NCBI GenBank assembly: GCA_949152475.1
Contig: OX424562.1
Coordinates: 41,092,157-41,156,156 of the forward strand
Direction of reading: 5' to 3'
Origin: Terebella lapidaria
Taxonomy: Eukaryota > Annelida > Polychaeta > Terebellida > Terebellidae
DNA: 64,000 nucleotides
Part shown: piece after piece, positions 11,424 to 23,174 of the stretch
How the letters are laid out: each line of letters starts with the position of its first letter
Position numbering within the stretch: position 1 is the first letter of the stretch
Made by a program: the position numbers and the translations under genes
The notes under the pieces: model-generated
The model's database searches: none
What the model was told of the DNA's origin: nothing
What the model saw: the letters and a program-made list of their open reading frames with translations, nothing else

Positions 11424-14400
11424 TCACGCATACCGACTCAAAAAGTCTGCGAAAACATTGTCGCTACCACGAATATACTCAATCTGCATTGAATACGGCT
11501 GCAGCATTAAAGCCCAGCGCATGATTCTATCATTGGCCACCTTGTTCTTATTCATGCACACCAACGGTAGGTGATCAGTCTGCAACAGAAACTGTTTACC
11601 AAATAAATACACATGAAATTTCTTAACCGAGTGGACCACTGCCAAACATTCTTTTTCAATAGTCGCATACGACCTTTCTCTTGGCAGTAGTTTGCGGCTC
11701 GTGAATGCCACAGGCCTCAATTCCGCATCATATCTCTGCAGCAGTGCACCTCCGATTCCAGTATCTGAAGCGTCAACCTGTAAAATAAACGGCTTACCGA
11801 AATCTGGAACTTGCAGTATGGGTTTATGTGTAATGAGATCCTTCAACTGCATGAAACAAGCTTCATGCTCATCTGTCCACTCAAGATTCTTTGGCATAGC
11901 CTTCCCTGTTAGATTTGTGAGAGGAGCGATCACATTTGAAAAATTGCCAATATGATTAGAGTAGTAAGTTACCAAACCGATGAAAGATTGCAACTCTTTC
12001 CGTGTTGTCGGACGTTTTGCGTTGCGAACCTTTTCTACATTGCTATCCATCGGTGTGACGCTGTTGTAGCCGAGTTTATGGCCAACATACTCGATAGTTT
12101 CAAAACCAAACAAACATTTAGCTGGCTTAATGGTAAGGCCAGCTTCTCGTAACCTTTGTAGCAACTCCTTTACAGTCTGTACATGTTCAGACCACGTTTG
12201 GGTATGGATAAGTATATCATCAATATAGCTATGGACATGTTTGATACCTGACAGTAGCTTACGCATCATTCGGACGAAAGTTGCACCCGAGTTGACTAAC
12301 CCAAAAGGCATTCTGACGAAGTGGTAGCATCCACGATCTGGCGCCACAAAGGCAGTCTTCTCCTTGTTCTCCGGCCGCATTTGGATCTGCCAGTAACCCT
12401 TACTAAGGTCAAGCTTACTGAAATACCGATCATTTGTTAGCTGGGAAAAAATAACTTGACAGTTATTCATAGGTTCAGGATCAAAGACAGTAATCTGGTT
12501 TAGACGTCTAAAATCCACACAGAATCTATTCGATCCATCTGGTTTCTTCACCAGGACAATAGGTGCGGAATATGGGGACTCTGACGGCTCGACCACACCA
12601 AGTTCCAACATATTGTCAATCTCTTTGTTTATCGTCTCACGGACAGCATATGGTACAGGATAGGGTTTAACTCGGACTGGTTCTGAGGTTGTCAAGTGGA
12701 TTTTATGTTCCATGAGATTTGTGCAGCCTGGAAGTCCTGACAAAACTTCCTGAAACGAATCAATTACCTTATTGAGCTCCTGTTTCTGCTCACTTGTTAG
12801 CGTGTCTCCGATGTTGCAATGACTCTCGGGTTCCTTCTGACCACAGAAGAACTCTGGTTGATCGTCTGTCGGATCATCTGGTATGTCTTGAAAAGCTGTA
12901 GCGCACACTCCCTGCAGAACTGACTGAGATGGAGGATTAGGATCCGTTTGATCTGTTGACTTTCTGCGAACATAAAGCTTCAACATGTTTGCATGGAAAA
13001 GTTTGTGCTTTCCCAGCACGTCAATCAGGTAGTCATACTTCGACCGCTTTTCTAGGACCTTGAAAGGACCACGCCATTGGAGTACTAGTTTGTTGTGATC
13101 AGTTGGCAGCATCACAAGTACTTCATCACCTGTTTGAAATGAACGATCACGAGCTTTTGCATTATAGTACCGGGCATATTTGGTCTTCGAAGCTTGCACT
13201 TCCTTCTGGGCTAGCTTGCACGTTTCTGCTAACCTATCCTGCAAATCTAACACATAATAGTACACATGTTTGGTGTCCGGTTCGATGTCTTCTTTTGTCC
13301 AACATTCCTTCAGAACTTGCATTGGACCACGGACTGACCTGCCATACAAAAGTTCAAATGGGGAAAACCCGGTCGATTCATTTGGTACTTCCCTGTAGGC
13401 AAACAAAAGCGGTGTTAAGTAGCGGTCCCAGTCTTTTGGCTTCTCAGCTGTAAGTTTACGCAGCATCGACTTGATTGTGCCGTTCATTCGTTCAACCAAT
13501 CCATTGGCTATCGGATGGTAAGGGGTTGTTGTTAGCCTGTGAATGGACAATAAACGGGTTATCTCCTTCATGAGATCAGAGGTAAACTGGGTACCGAGAT
13601 CGCTCAGCATTTCTTCCGGAACTCCAACGCGACTAAATATCGATATCAATGCTTCAGCAACTGACTCCGTGGTGATGGACTTCAAAGGTACGGCTTCAGG
13701 ATACCTTGTGGCCATGTCGACAAGGGTAAGAATGTATCTGAAACCTGAATCTGATAGAGGGTGAATTGGGCCGACTAAATCTACAGCAACCCTTTTGAAC
13801 GGAGTAGTTATGATAGGTGTATCACCTAGAGGAATCTTAGTCACTCTACCTTTTGGGATGGTTCTTTGACAAATGTCACAAGACCTACAAAATCTCGTGA
13901 CGTCTCCTTCGATTCCTGGCCAATAGAAGCAAGCTAGAATCCTGTTGAGGGTCTTTCTGATTCCCATGTGACCTGCTAGGATAGATGCATGAGCAGTATG
14001 GAGAACAGAATCACGTAAAGATCTAGGTACCACCAACTGTCTAGTATTCTTGCCACCGGCACCTTCTGTGTACCGATATAAGAGATCCTTGTGCATGTCA
14101 AACCAAACAAACTTGTTACCATGTTTACGTTTTTCCTGTTTCACTTTCAACTTTGCGACATCTGCATCATTTTGCTGGAGGGAAATGAAGGATTGGACAT
14201 CAAGGTGTTTGTCTGTACTTCCCTCAGACACTTTTAACGGCTTCAATACCTTGTTCACCTTCTGGGCATCTGCTCTTGTCATCACTGCTGTGGTGTCAGG
14301 TAATCTCCAGTCAGGGTTTGGAGATTCAACTGGTCTGGCTCCAGGGATGTTGCCGATCACCAATTCGTAAACTGGCTTCTCCATACACATCGCTTGTACC

Positions 14401-15443
14401 TTTCCTGTGTAGTATGGCGTGTCGACCTCTACATCTGCCAACTGGACCTTCAAGACAGAGCCATCCATTAACATACACAACATGTGTTCATCAAGGAATT
14501 GTTCTGGTTTTACTAGTGATTTCTTTATGACGACACCTGTACAACCAGTGTCTCTCAGTACCTCTACCTGTTGGTCATTTGCAATACCAACAGTAACTGG
14601 CAAGTCTCTCCTATCCGGCTTCTGACATGCTCCCATCATGTAAGGTAGTTGTTTCCCACAGGCAAGAGTTATGCTCTCAGTACCTATACATGAACACCCG
14701 GCACCTGTTGGAGACTCGAAGGATCGTTCAATGCATGCATTAACAACATGCTCAACATTTTCATGAATTTCATCAATTTCACTACCTCCTGCAGCAGCAA
14801 ACCCTGTTTGTTTCCGGTTGCAGTCTCGTGCTATGTGCGCCTTAGAGCCACAGATAAAGCACTCTCTCATTGGTCGGTCCTGGGATGATCGTCCATGACA
14901 TTTAGGGGCAATGTGTCCCTTCTCTCCACACCTATGACATGTGGGAATGAAAGTGGATTTAAACTTCTTTTGTTTACAATCTACGGATTTGTGACCCGTT
15001 TCACCACACACGTAGCACTTAACGTCTTTTTGTTGTGGAATTGAAGACTTACGCACACCAAATGATTTGTTGTGAGCAATGTTGTATCGCTCAGCTTGTA
15101 TTGCCAGATCATGTAGAGATAGTTGAGGCTTCTCTTTCAAATATGAGGACAATTCTCGATCACATTGTGACAAAAACTGTTCTTTTACCATTAGATTGAA
15201 AAGATCATCGTATTCCTTATCTGTATCTGAAAGTTCCACCCACCTGCTTAGATATGACGACAGTCGCACCACATACTGGGATGGAGTTTCACCTATCTCT
15301 GGTCGGCCTTCTCGAAACTTCTTTCTGAAGCCCTCCTCGTTCAAGTCGTATCGGTTGAGGATTGCTTGTTTCAAAGCATCATAATCTAATGCGTCATGAG
15401 AATCCATTCTTGCGTATACCTCTAATGCTTTTCCTGATAGCAA
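11424..15443 (-). CDS. Gag (partial)-Pol polyprotein, Gmr1-type
   Basis: 1,339 open codons. In order, with approximate residues: C-terminal capsid region of Gag; three CCHC zinc knuckles at 142-207 (CYVCGETGHKSVDC, CHRCGEKGHIAPKC, CFICGSKAHIARDC); aspartic protease near 298 (DTG); integrase with an HHCC finger at 480-528, catalytic D near 554 (VDLVGP), D near 617 (SDLGTQF), E near 650 (NGLVERMNG), and a GPF module (WRGPF); reverse transcriptase with YIDD near 1075; RNase H from about 1225 (DASDTGIGGA). It ends FADFLSRYA. All catalytic residues I can check are present. There is no stop between Gag and Pol, so a single polyprotein is expected. The listed 5' end is not a true start: Gag continues upstream to 15862, interrupted by two lesions. 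Confidence 0.93.
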   Translation of the reverse strand: MLSGKALEVYARMDSHDALDYDALKQAILNRYDLNEEGFRKKFREGRPEIGETPSQYVVRLSSYLSRWVELSDTDKEYDDLFNLMVKEQFLSQCDRELSSYLKEKPQLSLHDLAIQAERYNIAHNKSFGVRKSSIPQQKDVKCYVCGETGHKSVDCKQKKFKSTFIPTCHRCGEKGHIAPKCHGRSSQDRPMRECFICGSKAHIARDCNRKQTGFAAAGGSEIDEIHENVEHVVNACIERSFESPTGAGCSCIGTESITLACGKQLPYMMGACQKPDRRDLPVTVGIANDQQVEVLRDTGCTGVVIKKSLVKPEQFLDEHMLCMLMDGSVLKVQLADVEVDTPYYTGKVQAMCMEKPVYELVIGNIPGARPVESPNPDWRLPDTTAVMTRADAQKVNKVLKPLKVSEGSTDKHLDVQSFISLQQNDADVAKLKVKQEKRKHGNKFVWFDMHKDLLYRYTEGAGGKNTRQLVVPRSLRDSVLHTAHASILAGHMGIRKTLNRILACFYWPGIEGDVTRFCRSCDICQRTIPKGRVTKIPLGDTPIITTPFKRVAVDLVGPIHPLSDSGFRYILTLVDMATRYPEAVPLKSITTESVAEALISIFSRVGVPEEMLSDLGTQFTSDLMKEITRLLSIHRLTTTPYHPIANGLVERMNGTIKSMLRKLTAEKPKDWDRYLTPLLFAYREVPNESTGFSPFELLYGRSVRGPMQVLKECWTKEDIEPDTKHVYYYVLDLQDRLAETCKLAQKEVQASKTKYARYYNAKARDRSFQTGDEVLVMLPTDHNKLVLQWRGPFKVLEKRSKYDYLIDVLGKHKLFHANMLKLYVRRKSTDQTDPNPPSQSVLQGVCATAFQDIPDDPTDDQPEFFCGQKEPESHCNIGDTLTSEQKQELNKVIDSFQEVLSGLPGCTNLMEHKIHLTTSEPVRVKPYPVPYAVRETINKEIDNMLELGVVEPSESPYSAPIVLVKKPDGSNRFCVDFRRLNQITVFDPEPMNNCQVIFSQLTNDRYFSKLDLSKGYWQIQMRPENKEKTAFVAPDRGCYHFVRMPFGLVNSGATFVRMMRKLLSGIKHVHSYIDDILIHTQTWSEHVQTVKELLQRLREAGLTIKPAKCLFGFETIEYVGHKLGYNSVTPMDSNVEKVRNAKRPTTRKELQSFIGLVTYYSNHIGNFSNVIAPLTNLTGKAMPKNLEWTDEHEACFMQLKDLITHKPILQVPDFGKPFILQVDASDTGIGGALLQRYDAELRPVAFTSRKLLPRERSYATIEKECLAVVHSVKKFHVYLFGKQFLLQTDHLPLVCMNKNKVANDRIMRWALMLQPYSMQIEYIRGSDNVFADFLSRYA

Positions 15444-15862
15444 GGCACTCAGGTTGGTGGCTCAGGTTGATACAGGCCATGACTGTGCTCGGGCATAACG
15501 CTCAAAACGTTCAAGATAAGAATCAAGTTCATCAGTATTTTCACGGAATGCAGGTAATTTAGGAGTTTTGGCTGAACTGCCACGTGTACTACCCGATTCA
15601 TTTAGAGACGATTCATCATGAGATAACTCAAGCTTCCTGATTTCAAACTCTCTTTCTTCCCTTACCTTGAGTAGCTCTCTCTCTCATACCTCTCTTTCTC
15701 CAATTGCTCCTCTCTTTCTTGTCCCTCTCTCTCCATTTGTCTTTCAGCTGCACGCTCATCTCTCTCTGCAGCTTGCTGTGCTAAAACAAACTCTCTCATC
15801 TCTTTCCCCTGATAGCCCATCTTCTCTGCGATGGCCATCCATTTGTCAAAATTGGTAGACAT
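15444..15862 (-). pseudogene. Gag N-terminal region, broken
   Basis: Gag most likely starts at the ATG at 15862-15860 (MSTNFDKWM), followed by a Glu/Arg-rich segment likely to form a coiled coil. The frame is lost in a CT/GA dinucleotide run at about 15675-15684. In the continuing frame a TGA at 15464-15462 interrupts the capsid region just before the long open frame. Both look like single mutations, so this copy would not make full Gag unless they are sequencing errors. Confidence 0.8.
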
Positions 15863-16131
15863 ACTTCAAACAGATAAATATCTCAAATATCAAAATACGA
15901 CCATAATATATACCTGAAATAATCACATAGAAATCATATACTCATAGAAATCAAATACTCTAAGACCAGTGACCTTTCACTCGTTCATACACACCATACA
16001 AGTGTTATTTCAAACTCAGGTTATGATTAGATCACACATCAAACTGGTGCACCCAGTCCCGTGCACATGTGTGTACCTGCAACACAATAAACGACTGGAA
16101 AATCTGGAAAGGAATAAAGTTGATCTGGATT

Positions 16132-16149
16132 TTCCCGGACGAGCCCCCA
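16132..16149 (-). other. Primer-binding site, tRNA-Pro
   Basis: On the - strand, three bases after the 5' LTR, TGGGGGCTCGTCCGGGAA matches the complement of the tRNA-Pro 3' end, the same primer used by gamma-type retroviruses. Confidence 0.88.
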
Positions 16150-16152
16150 AGT

Positions 16153-17630
16153 TGTCAAGGAGTACGATCCCGAACTATGTATGCAGGAACCAACAACAAC
16201 AATGGAATAAAATGATAATGATGTATTTACATGAATGATATAGTACAGGTGAAAATGGAATGGATTACGATTTAAGTTTCTCAAATACTCAAGCAAGTGA
16301 TACAAGTTCTAATCAATACACCAGTACATTCACATTAATCACCAATTCAATAGTTACAATCGTCAATACAGAGTTCAAATCCGACACAACAATTGTGTCA
16401 ATACACAATGCAAATTCAGTAATTCAGTAACCACATATCAATTTTGAAAGATTTACAATATATATATTGGAGATTTGAAAACAATACACACACGCACTAC
16501 ACACACACTCCCACACACACACACACAGACGGTGGTCCCAGGCCAAGCGTTATCCCACGAAGCACGTTACAGATCCCACGACGTGCAGTTCCGTAGCAGA
16601 TCCCACGAAGTGCCAGGAGTGGATTCCATGGAGAAATATCCGGACTCGAAAGACGTGCGTAGACGTAAGGTATCCAGACAGCACAGATGTCTCACATCAC
16701 ACTACATTGGACGCTAGGTAAGGACTTGGACATCAGCTCAGCGTCACGTGTACAGACATACGTTAAAACTAGGAATCAAATGGAAACATTATTTAGCTAC
16801 TGGTATATTATAGAACTCAGCATGTGTCCATTTATGCACCAAATGAACAGACGTGTATCTACGTTATGAACAATATACTCACAAGGAACTACAGTATTAC
16901 TGAATTATAACTAGACCGATATTACAGTTCAGCAACCGGTTTTACCGTGACAGCAATTGTGAAAATAGTAAGATATATAATACGAGAAATATGATGAAAA
17001 TGAATGATGAAAAGGAGTACTCACGGCCACTGGTCACAGGTCGGACGATATAAACATCAGGCACTCAGTTCACAACAATTTCAACGTAAGTGCGTCTTCA
17101 GACTGCACACTTCCAATATAAACACAGCAGCAGCAAATAATACCCACATCTCGACCACACTGGTCGCACAAAATATTTCCACATTCCACATGTCTCAAAT
17201 TTCTCAATATAATGCGTGTCCCGAATCGACGCAAACTTTCACATATCTTCCAATATAAACAACGTGCCCATGCACGGCAAAAATATTCAATGTCTCACAG
17301 CCAGTCCATAATGCTGCATGCTGCTCCCAATAGTATCTCATACCCACTACCTGAATGCCCGAAGTTATATATCAACCGCCTGACCCGCGCCGCGTCAAAC
17401 ATGAGCTAAACAATATCTAAAAATAGCAACAAGAAATGCCACTTTACCGTCGACACAATACCTAAACCAGCTCACATGATCAGCCGTTCTCAGATACGGG
17501 ACTCACCAGCGACCGCCAATGCTTCACTCAAGCGAGACCACAAACAGCTATACAACAGTACTACAGTGTGGTGCAAAATTATGAGAAGGATATGTTCTCA
17601 AAATATTATACAAATTGTCACTGTGTGACA
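16153..17630 (-). repeat. 5' LTR of the Gmr1-type element
   Basis: 1,478 bp, TGTCA...TGACA, partner of 9854-11335. It should carry the element's promoter, but I could not pick out a convincing TATA box on the - strand. Confidence 0.95.
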
Positions 17631-17635
17631 AAATG

Positions 17636-18410
17636 TAACTTACGTTGCGTACACGAAGCATTACATGGTGTAGTTTCTTAACTGCAGCGAGTGCACATAT
17701 CCGTGATCAATAACCTACCCTTAAACTTTAGGTATCCCATTGATAATCATGTTAAATTGATGTGCAAATGTGTATATCTATTGCGATCCCCTGAAAATGT
17801 CTTGTGCCGCTGGTCAGTGAAGCGCTAAGTACAGATCAGCGGATTATTCGTATGGCAAATACCGTCAATGCTCAGCTGTTCAGAACGTTGTACTCAAGTG
17901 TGAGATGTTGTTGTGATTTTGGTTCTATACTACTCTTAGAAATTATTTGATTCGCTGAATTCTTGATATAGTTTGAGGTTGAGTTTACAATGGCAATGAT
18001 ATATACATGTTATTAATGTGACTGACAATCAATTTCTTTTACCCAGTGTATTTTCAATGTGGATGATATGTGGCATGCTATTGTGATCATCAAATTCCCA
18101 TCAAGTGTTGAGGTTAATCCCAAAACAGGCAGTAGGTTTTTGTTCTATGCTATGTAATATAACCACAGTCAATAAACTGTACCCTGAAACGCTGTCAGCT
18201 TTCTATGTAAGTTACATTTGATTGGCGGTGTATAACGTTCAGGATCTGTATGAATATCGACTGGGTCTTCAATCTGGCCATTGGACAAGCCTTGTAGTCA
18301 TGGTCAGAACTTAGCCAAAAAATTTCAGCGCAATCCATCACCAAACTGCAGAGTTATAGCCCAAACAAAACAGACCAGATTTCTGCTGATAAGGCATGGA
18401 TCTTGACTGA
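17636..18410. other. Intergenic, nothing recognised
   Basis: AT-rich DNA with no open frame or repeat that I recognise, except that its right end may belong to the LINE remnant that follows. Confidence 0.4.
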
Positions 18411-18417
18411 TAAGCAT

Positions 18418-18575
18418 CCTTAACGTACATAAAATGTTCCCTACCAGACAAATAACTTGATAACAATTCACAGCATTCACCCCTTAAACCATAATATGAT
18501 AGTTTATTTTTAAGAATACCATGATCAACTGTGTCAAATGCTTTTTTTTAGATCAAAATAAATTCCCAGCACATT
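18418..18575 (-). pseudogene. Non-LTR reverse transcriptase remnant
   Basis: On the - strand a short stretch reads DLKK, then AFDTVDHGILKNKL and GLRGECCELLSSYLSGR, the RT palm block around the first catalytic Asp and its helix. An A-run at about 18541-18549 shifts the frame between DLKK and AFD. Only about 55 residues survive. Confidence 0.75.
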
Positions 18576-18577
18576 TA

Positions 18578-18955
18578 AAAGGCGAGAACACAAATATGCA
18601 CTCATTGCACTATTGGAAATTCGGTATTATCGCCCTATTGTTTCCCCCTATGGCCTTGACTTTGCTGGCCCAAGTAGCGCACCTTACTCTGCTAATACTA
18701 CTCACCCACTGAATGAATACCATATTTAATTCGTCTATAACGAGACCCTAATTGAGTTTGTGTTCTCGCCTTTTAAGCCTTATTAGATATAGAAGACTGA
18801 GAGGAATAACAAACGTTTTCCCAAAAGTGAGCTAAGCGCCTGGTGAGTCAATTTCGTTAAGTTGCTGACATGAGTAGAAAGTGATCTCTGAGCAATATCA
18901 AGGCTGAAGGGGAAAAACAATGGGGCGATAATACCGAATTGCAAAGGTGCAATGG
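18578..18955. repeat. Overlapping inverted repeats (fold-back)
   Basis: Two inverted pairs. TTAAAAGGCGAGAACACAAA at about 18578 is the reverse complement of the segment at 18752-18777. 'cattgcac...aattcggtattatcgcccta' at 18606-18662 is the reverse complement of 18897-18955. Together they can fold the block on itself. No coding capacity; possibly a non-autonomous DNA element. Confidence 0.65.
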
Positions 18956-20510
18956 ATGTATTATGAGACAACCCAGTTGATATCAACAATCCCGACTACC
19001 ATCCTGAAGAAAACTAGACGCAGTCGGTCACCCGCATCCGAAATTGGTGTCCCCCAGTGCACCAACATCATTATAGGTGCTGATATATTAAGTGCATAGA
19101 ACATGATCATAAATGGCAAGAAGGAGAGATGAGGAAATCACTTAGGCGACCATCTTGTTGATGCAAATTGTTAAAAAAACCGGCCTCCATACTGCCATAT
19201 TCTACGGCGTATCAAGTGTGGCGACGATATGTCAAAAAGTTTCCAAGTTGCCGATCAGACAGGGTGCCAATACATCAAAAGTGTGAAATCGTTGCAGCGG
19301 CCATCTTGATTAGGCATGTTAGCTGAAAATATAAAAAAGGCCTTCCTATTTCCATATTCTAGCTGTCTATCAATTTTTATGAATATATATTTATGTCGAC
19401 GACTGTTGAAATTATCGATCGGACGCCGTTCCAGGGCGCCCACCTCACGCATCACGGGAACCGACCCGAAAGAATGTCCCCCTCTAGGGACATAAGTTGG
19501 TTTTTGGTCGAGCGTTCGGTGCATTGAGAAGTATGGTGAATGATAATTATTTGTTGAGAGTGAATAATGTCGAGTATGGTTACTTAATCATTCGTACCCA
19601 GCAGGTCGCCCTGTAGAATAAACTCTTGGCTTTTGTCATTTCTTTCCTCCTTTCTGTAATGGTAAATGGCAACTCTGTTACTACTTATGTTTGAATCAAT
19701 GGACCAGATCATCAGATGTCACAATTGATATGTACAATCTATCTTGTCTAAACAATCTAGACGGAAGTCGTCCTCATGGAAGACTGCATATAGCATACTT
19801 TATTATGCTGGATCAATGGGATCGAAGCATTTGACGCAGGATTCTAATTAGGCAAAGCAATTTGCTCGATGTTGTCTAACCAGAAGCGACACTGTTGTCA
19901 ATGGCAATCTCGTCGGATTGATCACAAACACGTTATGTCAAACGTTAGTCGGTGGTATTGGAGTTTAGTTAACAGCATTAGACATGTGCACTCTGACGTG
20001 GAAGTTAGGGATTGACATGTGTCTGGAATTTAATAGTCACACAGGAGGCTTTAGTCCGACTTCCGTCTATAACAATGACCTATAAGGTTTTCAGTGTGTG
20101 GAAGACTATTAAATAGTGGGGTTATTACCCCAGCTTGTTCAATCACTTCAAACAAAATACACCGCTTGCCGAAAGTCGCCATGGTCATGACGTCGGAACA
20201 AACGTTTTGGGATTCTAAACCCGACAGCAACAATGACGTCGAGACATGCCCCGAGGTATTAGTCAGAGTTTAGAATTCCATTTCAGAAGTATAATAATTA
20301 GAAGTAAGGGGACAAAATTTAGCGAGTGCTAAAGTGCCAAATAAAGTTTGTTCACGGTTCTGCTTTGAGATTCCATATTTTATGTCATAACTAAGACCAG
20401 CAATACAATAGTATGTTTCAGAAATTCGCAAGATTCGGTACAGTCCATGCGATTATCAAAAACGATTACACGATCTGATACCAATGTCACAGCATCAGTA
20501 AACACGGCCG
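18956..20510. other. Intergenic, nothing recognised
   Basis: No convincing exon, RNA gene or mobile-element domain on either strand. Confidence 0.4.
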
Positions 20511-20514
20511 ATAG

Positions 20515-21690
20515 ATTACCTTTTTTGGGTTACCGGACTTATGGTCCAATAACCTATTGGCATGGCGTTGCGTCCGTCGGCGTCCACATTTTTATCTTTT
20601 TTGTTTACGGGCGAATTTTTCTGACAATTTGCACAAAAATGCTTAAAAATAATCCAAGGAGCAGGTATTTTTTTGTTAGTATTTTATTTTCGCATTTTTT
20701 TCAAAATGGCGGCCATTTTCGACAAAAAATGCCTGATTTTGGAATTTGGCGGCTAATATCTCCTTTATTATCGATATTACTGCTGAGGAATCAATTTGTG
20801 AACATATAGAAAATGATATATGCTGAATATTGCCTTGACCTTGAATTCGACCTTTGACCTCATTTTCAAGATCAAAGGACAAAATGGCTAATATCTTGCT
20901 CCTCTATTGACTTTATATTTTGGGGACCAATTGTGGACATATAGAATATAATATACATTGAATATTTTGATGACCTTGAATTTGACCTTGAATTTATTTT
21001 CAAGGTCAGAGCACAAAATGGTTATTATTTCGCTTATTATCAACTTTACAGCTCAGGATTCGATAGTGAAAATATAGTAAATGATATATGCTGAATGTTT
21101 TGGTGACCTTGAATTTTACCCTTACCCTCATTTTCTAGGTCAAATATCAAAATGGAAAATATCTCTCTTATTATCGACTTCACAGCTTAGGAATCAACTG
21201 CGAAGAGGAAATGATATATGCTGAATATTCTCATGTCCTTGAACTTGATTTGTGACCTCATTTTCAAGGTCAGATCACAAACGGCTAATATCTCACTTAT
21301 TATTATGAGCTTTACAGCTTAGGAATCAATTGTGGTCAAATTCTAAATGATATATGCTGAAGTCGTGACCTTGACTTGACCAATTACCTTATTTTGATGT
21401 TTAATTTGACATGATTTTCAAGGTGACAGGACAAAATGACTAATATCTCACTTATTGACTTCATAGTGTGGGAATCAATGAAGTACATATGCGAAATATC
21501 ATACGCCAAATATTCTGATGACCTTGAATTTGACCTTTGCCTTCATTTTCAATGTCACAGGACCAAATTGCTAATATCTCTCTGATTATTGAATTTACAG
21601 CTTAGCAAGCAACTGTGGACATGCTATATGCTTAATATTATATATGCTGAATATTCTCTTGACCTGGAATTTACCCAAAAACAAGATGCG
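20515..21690 (-). repeat. Family A repeat plus ~130-bp satellite, reversed
   Basis: Begins with the inverted end of family A ('ggttaccggac..atggtcc..taacc', the GTCCGTCGG stretch, 'aaaatggcggccatttt'), then about eight diverged units. Each unit contains 'caaaatgg.taatatct', 'ctttacagcttaggaatcaa', 'atatatgctgaatatt' and 'tgaccttgaatttgacctt'. These are the reverse complements of the units at 23930-26080. Non-coding. Confidence 0.75.
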
Positions 21691-23170
21691 TTTTTATATA
21701 TAGGTTGATGGATATCAAGAAACCAAACGTAAACCTCAGTGGATCAATTAATCATGGAGCCATCAAAACTACCATTAAAGATACAGATGCATGTCAGAGG
21801 CACCGTTTCTCGCGGGTTGGGTCTTCCTGTTTTCACTTCGCCTCGAACTTCCCCAAAATATCAAAAGAATTTGAGATGCAGTCAGATCGTTCCATTGAAA
21901 ATGGTAGATGTAGCACTGGCTCACAATACAGCATATTTCACATCACATCGACATATTCAGAGAAAATACTTTTGTTTCACTATTGATTCCTTGCACCGTA
22001 ATCTTGTCATGTAAAATTCATATAATCGAAGACGAATCGCCATTGCCAAATATTTCTTAGGCAGTCACGTCCTCGGGCATATTGACAACATCCTAGTTTT
22101 AACCTTGATAGCCTAGGACTTAAAGACACCCAATGAGAGATCTTCTGAATCTCTATTTAAAAATATCCAAGGTATTGAACAAATACATACTGCACAAGGG
22201 TTGGATGAATATTTCGATATCAAGAAATAAAATACAACCAGAACAACACTAGAAATCAACTAAATATACATATGGCGAAGCGAGGTTTTCTACTTCTCCT
22301 GCTCTGTGAATGTTGTTTGTATAAATTGTATTTATATACATATATAATCTTTATTTAACGATCCCCAAACAAGCAATAGCTCACATGAATGGGTCTCAAC
22401 GTATTTGTTTGCTTGCATCTATGACTACAGTGAGGCTCAGTCCATAAAAATAAGTAAAAAAATCAACAGCGTCCTTTTATTATTGTCTTTGGCGACGGAG
22501 TTCAGATAACAAAAGGTTCAGATTTTCTGTACGGATCAGTAGTGTTCACTGGGTGCTGCAGATCGATGACACTCAACTCGTTTGTCGGAACCGTGCTACT
22601 TCGAGACGTAAATCCATCAGTTATCATATATACATTTACTGTAATTATATACCTTCCACTGACATCGATTATCCTACCAATGAGAGGATCAATGATTAGT
22701 GCACCGTTGACAAATGAATGATATAATAAGCAAACGTTTCAAGTTAAGATAACATCGTGTTGCATAAGGAACAAACGTTTGTAGGGCCTACACATATATC
22801 ATTACATATTCCCAAGTATTTTCTCCACCACACACATCACCAGATTGAGGTTAGGTGAGACACGTTTGACAGTCGACTCGAGGGTAGAGGGCTCGGGGGG
22901 CTGGGGAGGGGGTGGGGATGTAGATGTTGTCGATTTGCTGATTACAAAGTATGACTGATGCAATTATTATCACCGTCGACCTGTGGTCGATCGATTTACA
23001 GTCTAGGGAGTTAGTCGACTTACAGGGTATCAATACAAAGGCTGAGAAAGGAGAGTGAAATGTTATGTGTAATGTTATGTGTTTTGTTCTACCAAAATTG
23101 CCGTTCTGACTTCTCATGGCCACTGAAGGTCAAATTCAAATACACCACCGGAACCGCCATATATATATAT
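21691..23170. other. Intergenic, no gene recognised
   Basis: Short open frames at 21705-22014 have no family features. A G-rich stretch lies near 22890-22920. Confidence 0.4.
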
Positions 23171-23174
23171 GATT

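Larger units (their letters stand above)
9854..17630 (-). mobile_element. Complete Gmr1-type Ty3/gypsy LTR retrotransposon
   Basis: 7.8-kb element, coding on the - strand. LTRs at 9854-11335 (3') and 16153-17630 (5') begin TGTCA and end TGACA, and the element is flanked by a perfect 5-bp duplication AAATG (9849-9853 and 17631-17635). A tRNA-Pro primer site follows the 5' LTR and a purine tract precedes the 3' LTR. The pol order is protease, integrase, reverse transcriptase, RNase H: integrase lies before RT, as in Ty1/copia, although each domain is Ty3/gypsy-like. That order defines the Gmr1 group. The LTRs differ by only a handful of substitutions and small indels in about 1,480 bp, so insertion was recent. 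Gag carries a frameshift and a nonsense codon; pol is open. Confidence 0.93.
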
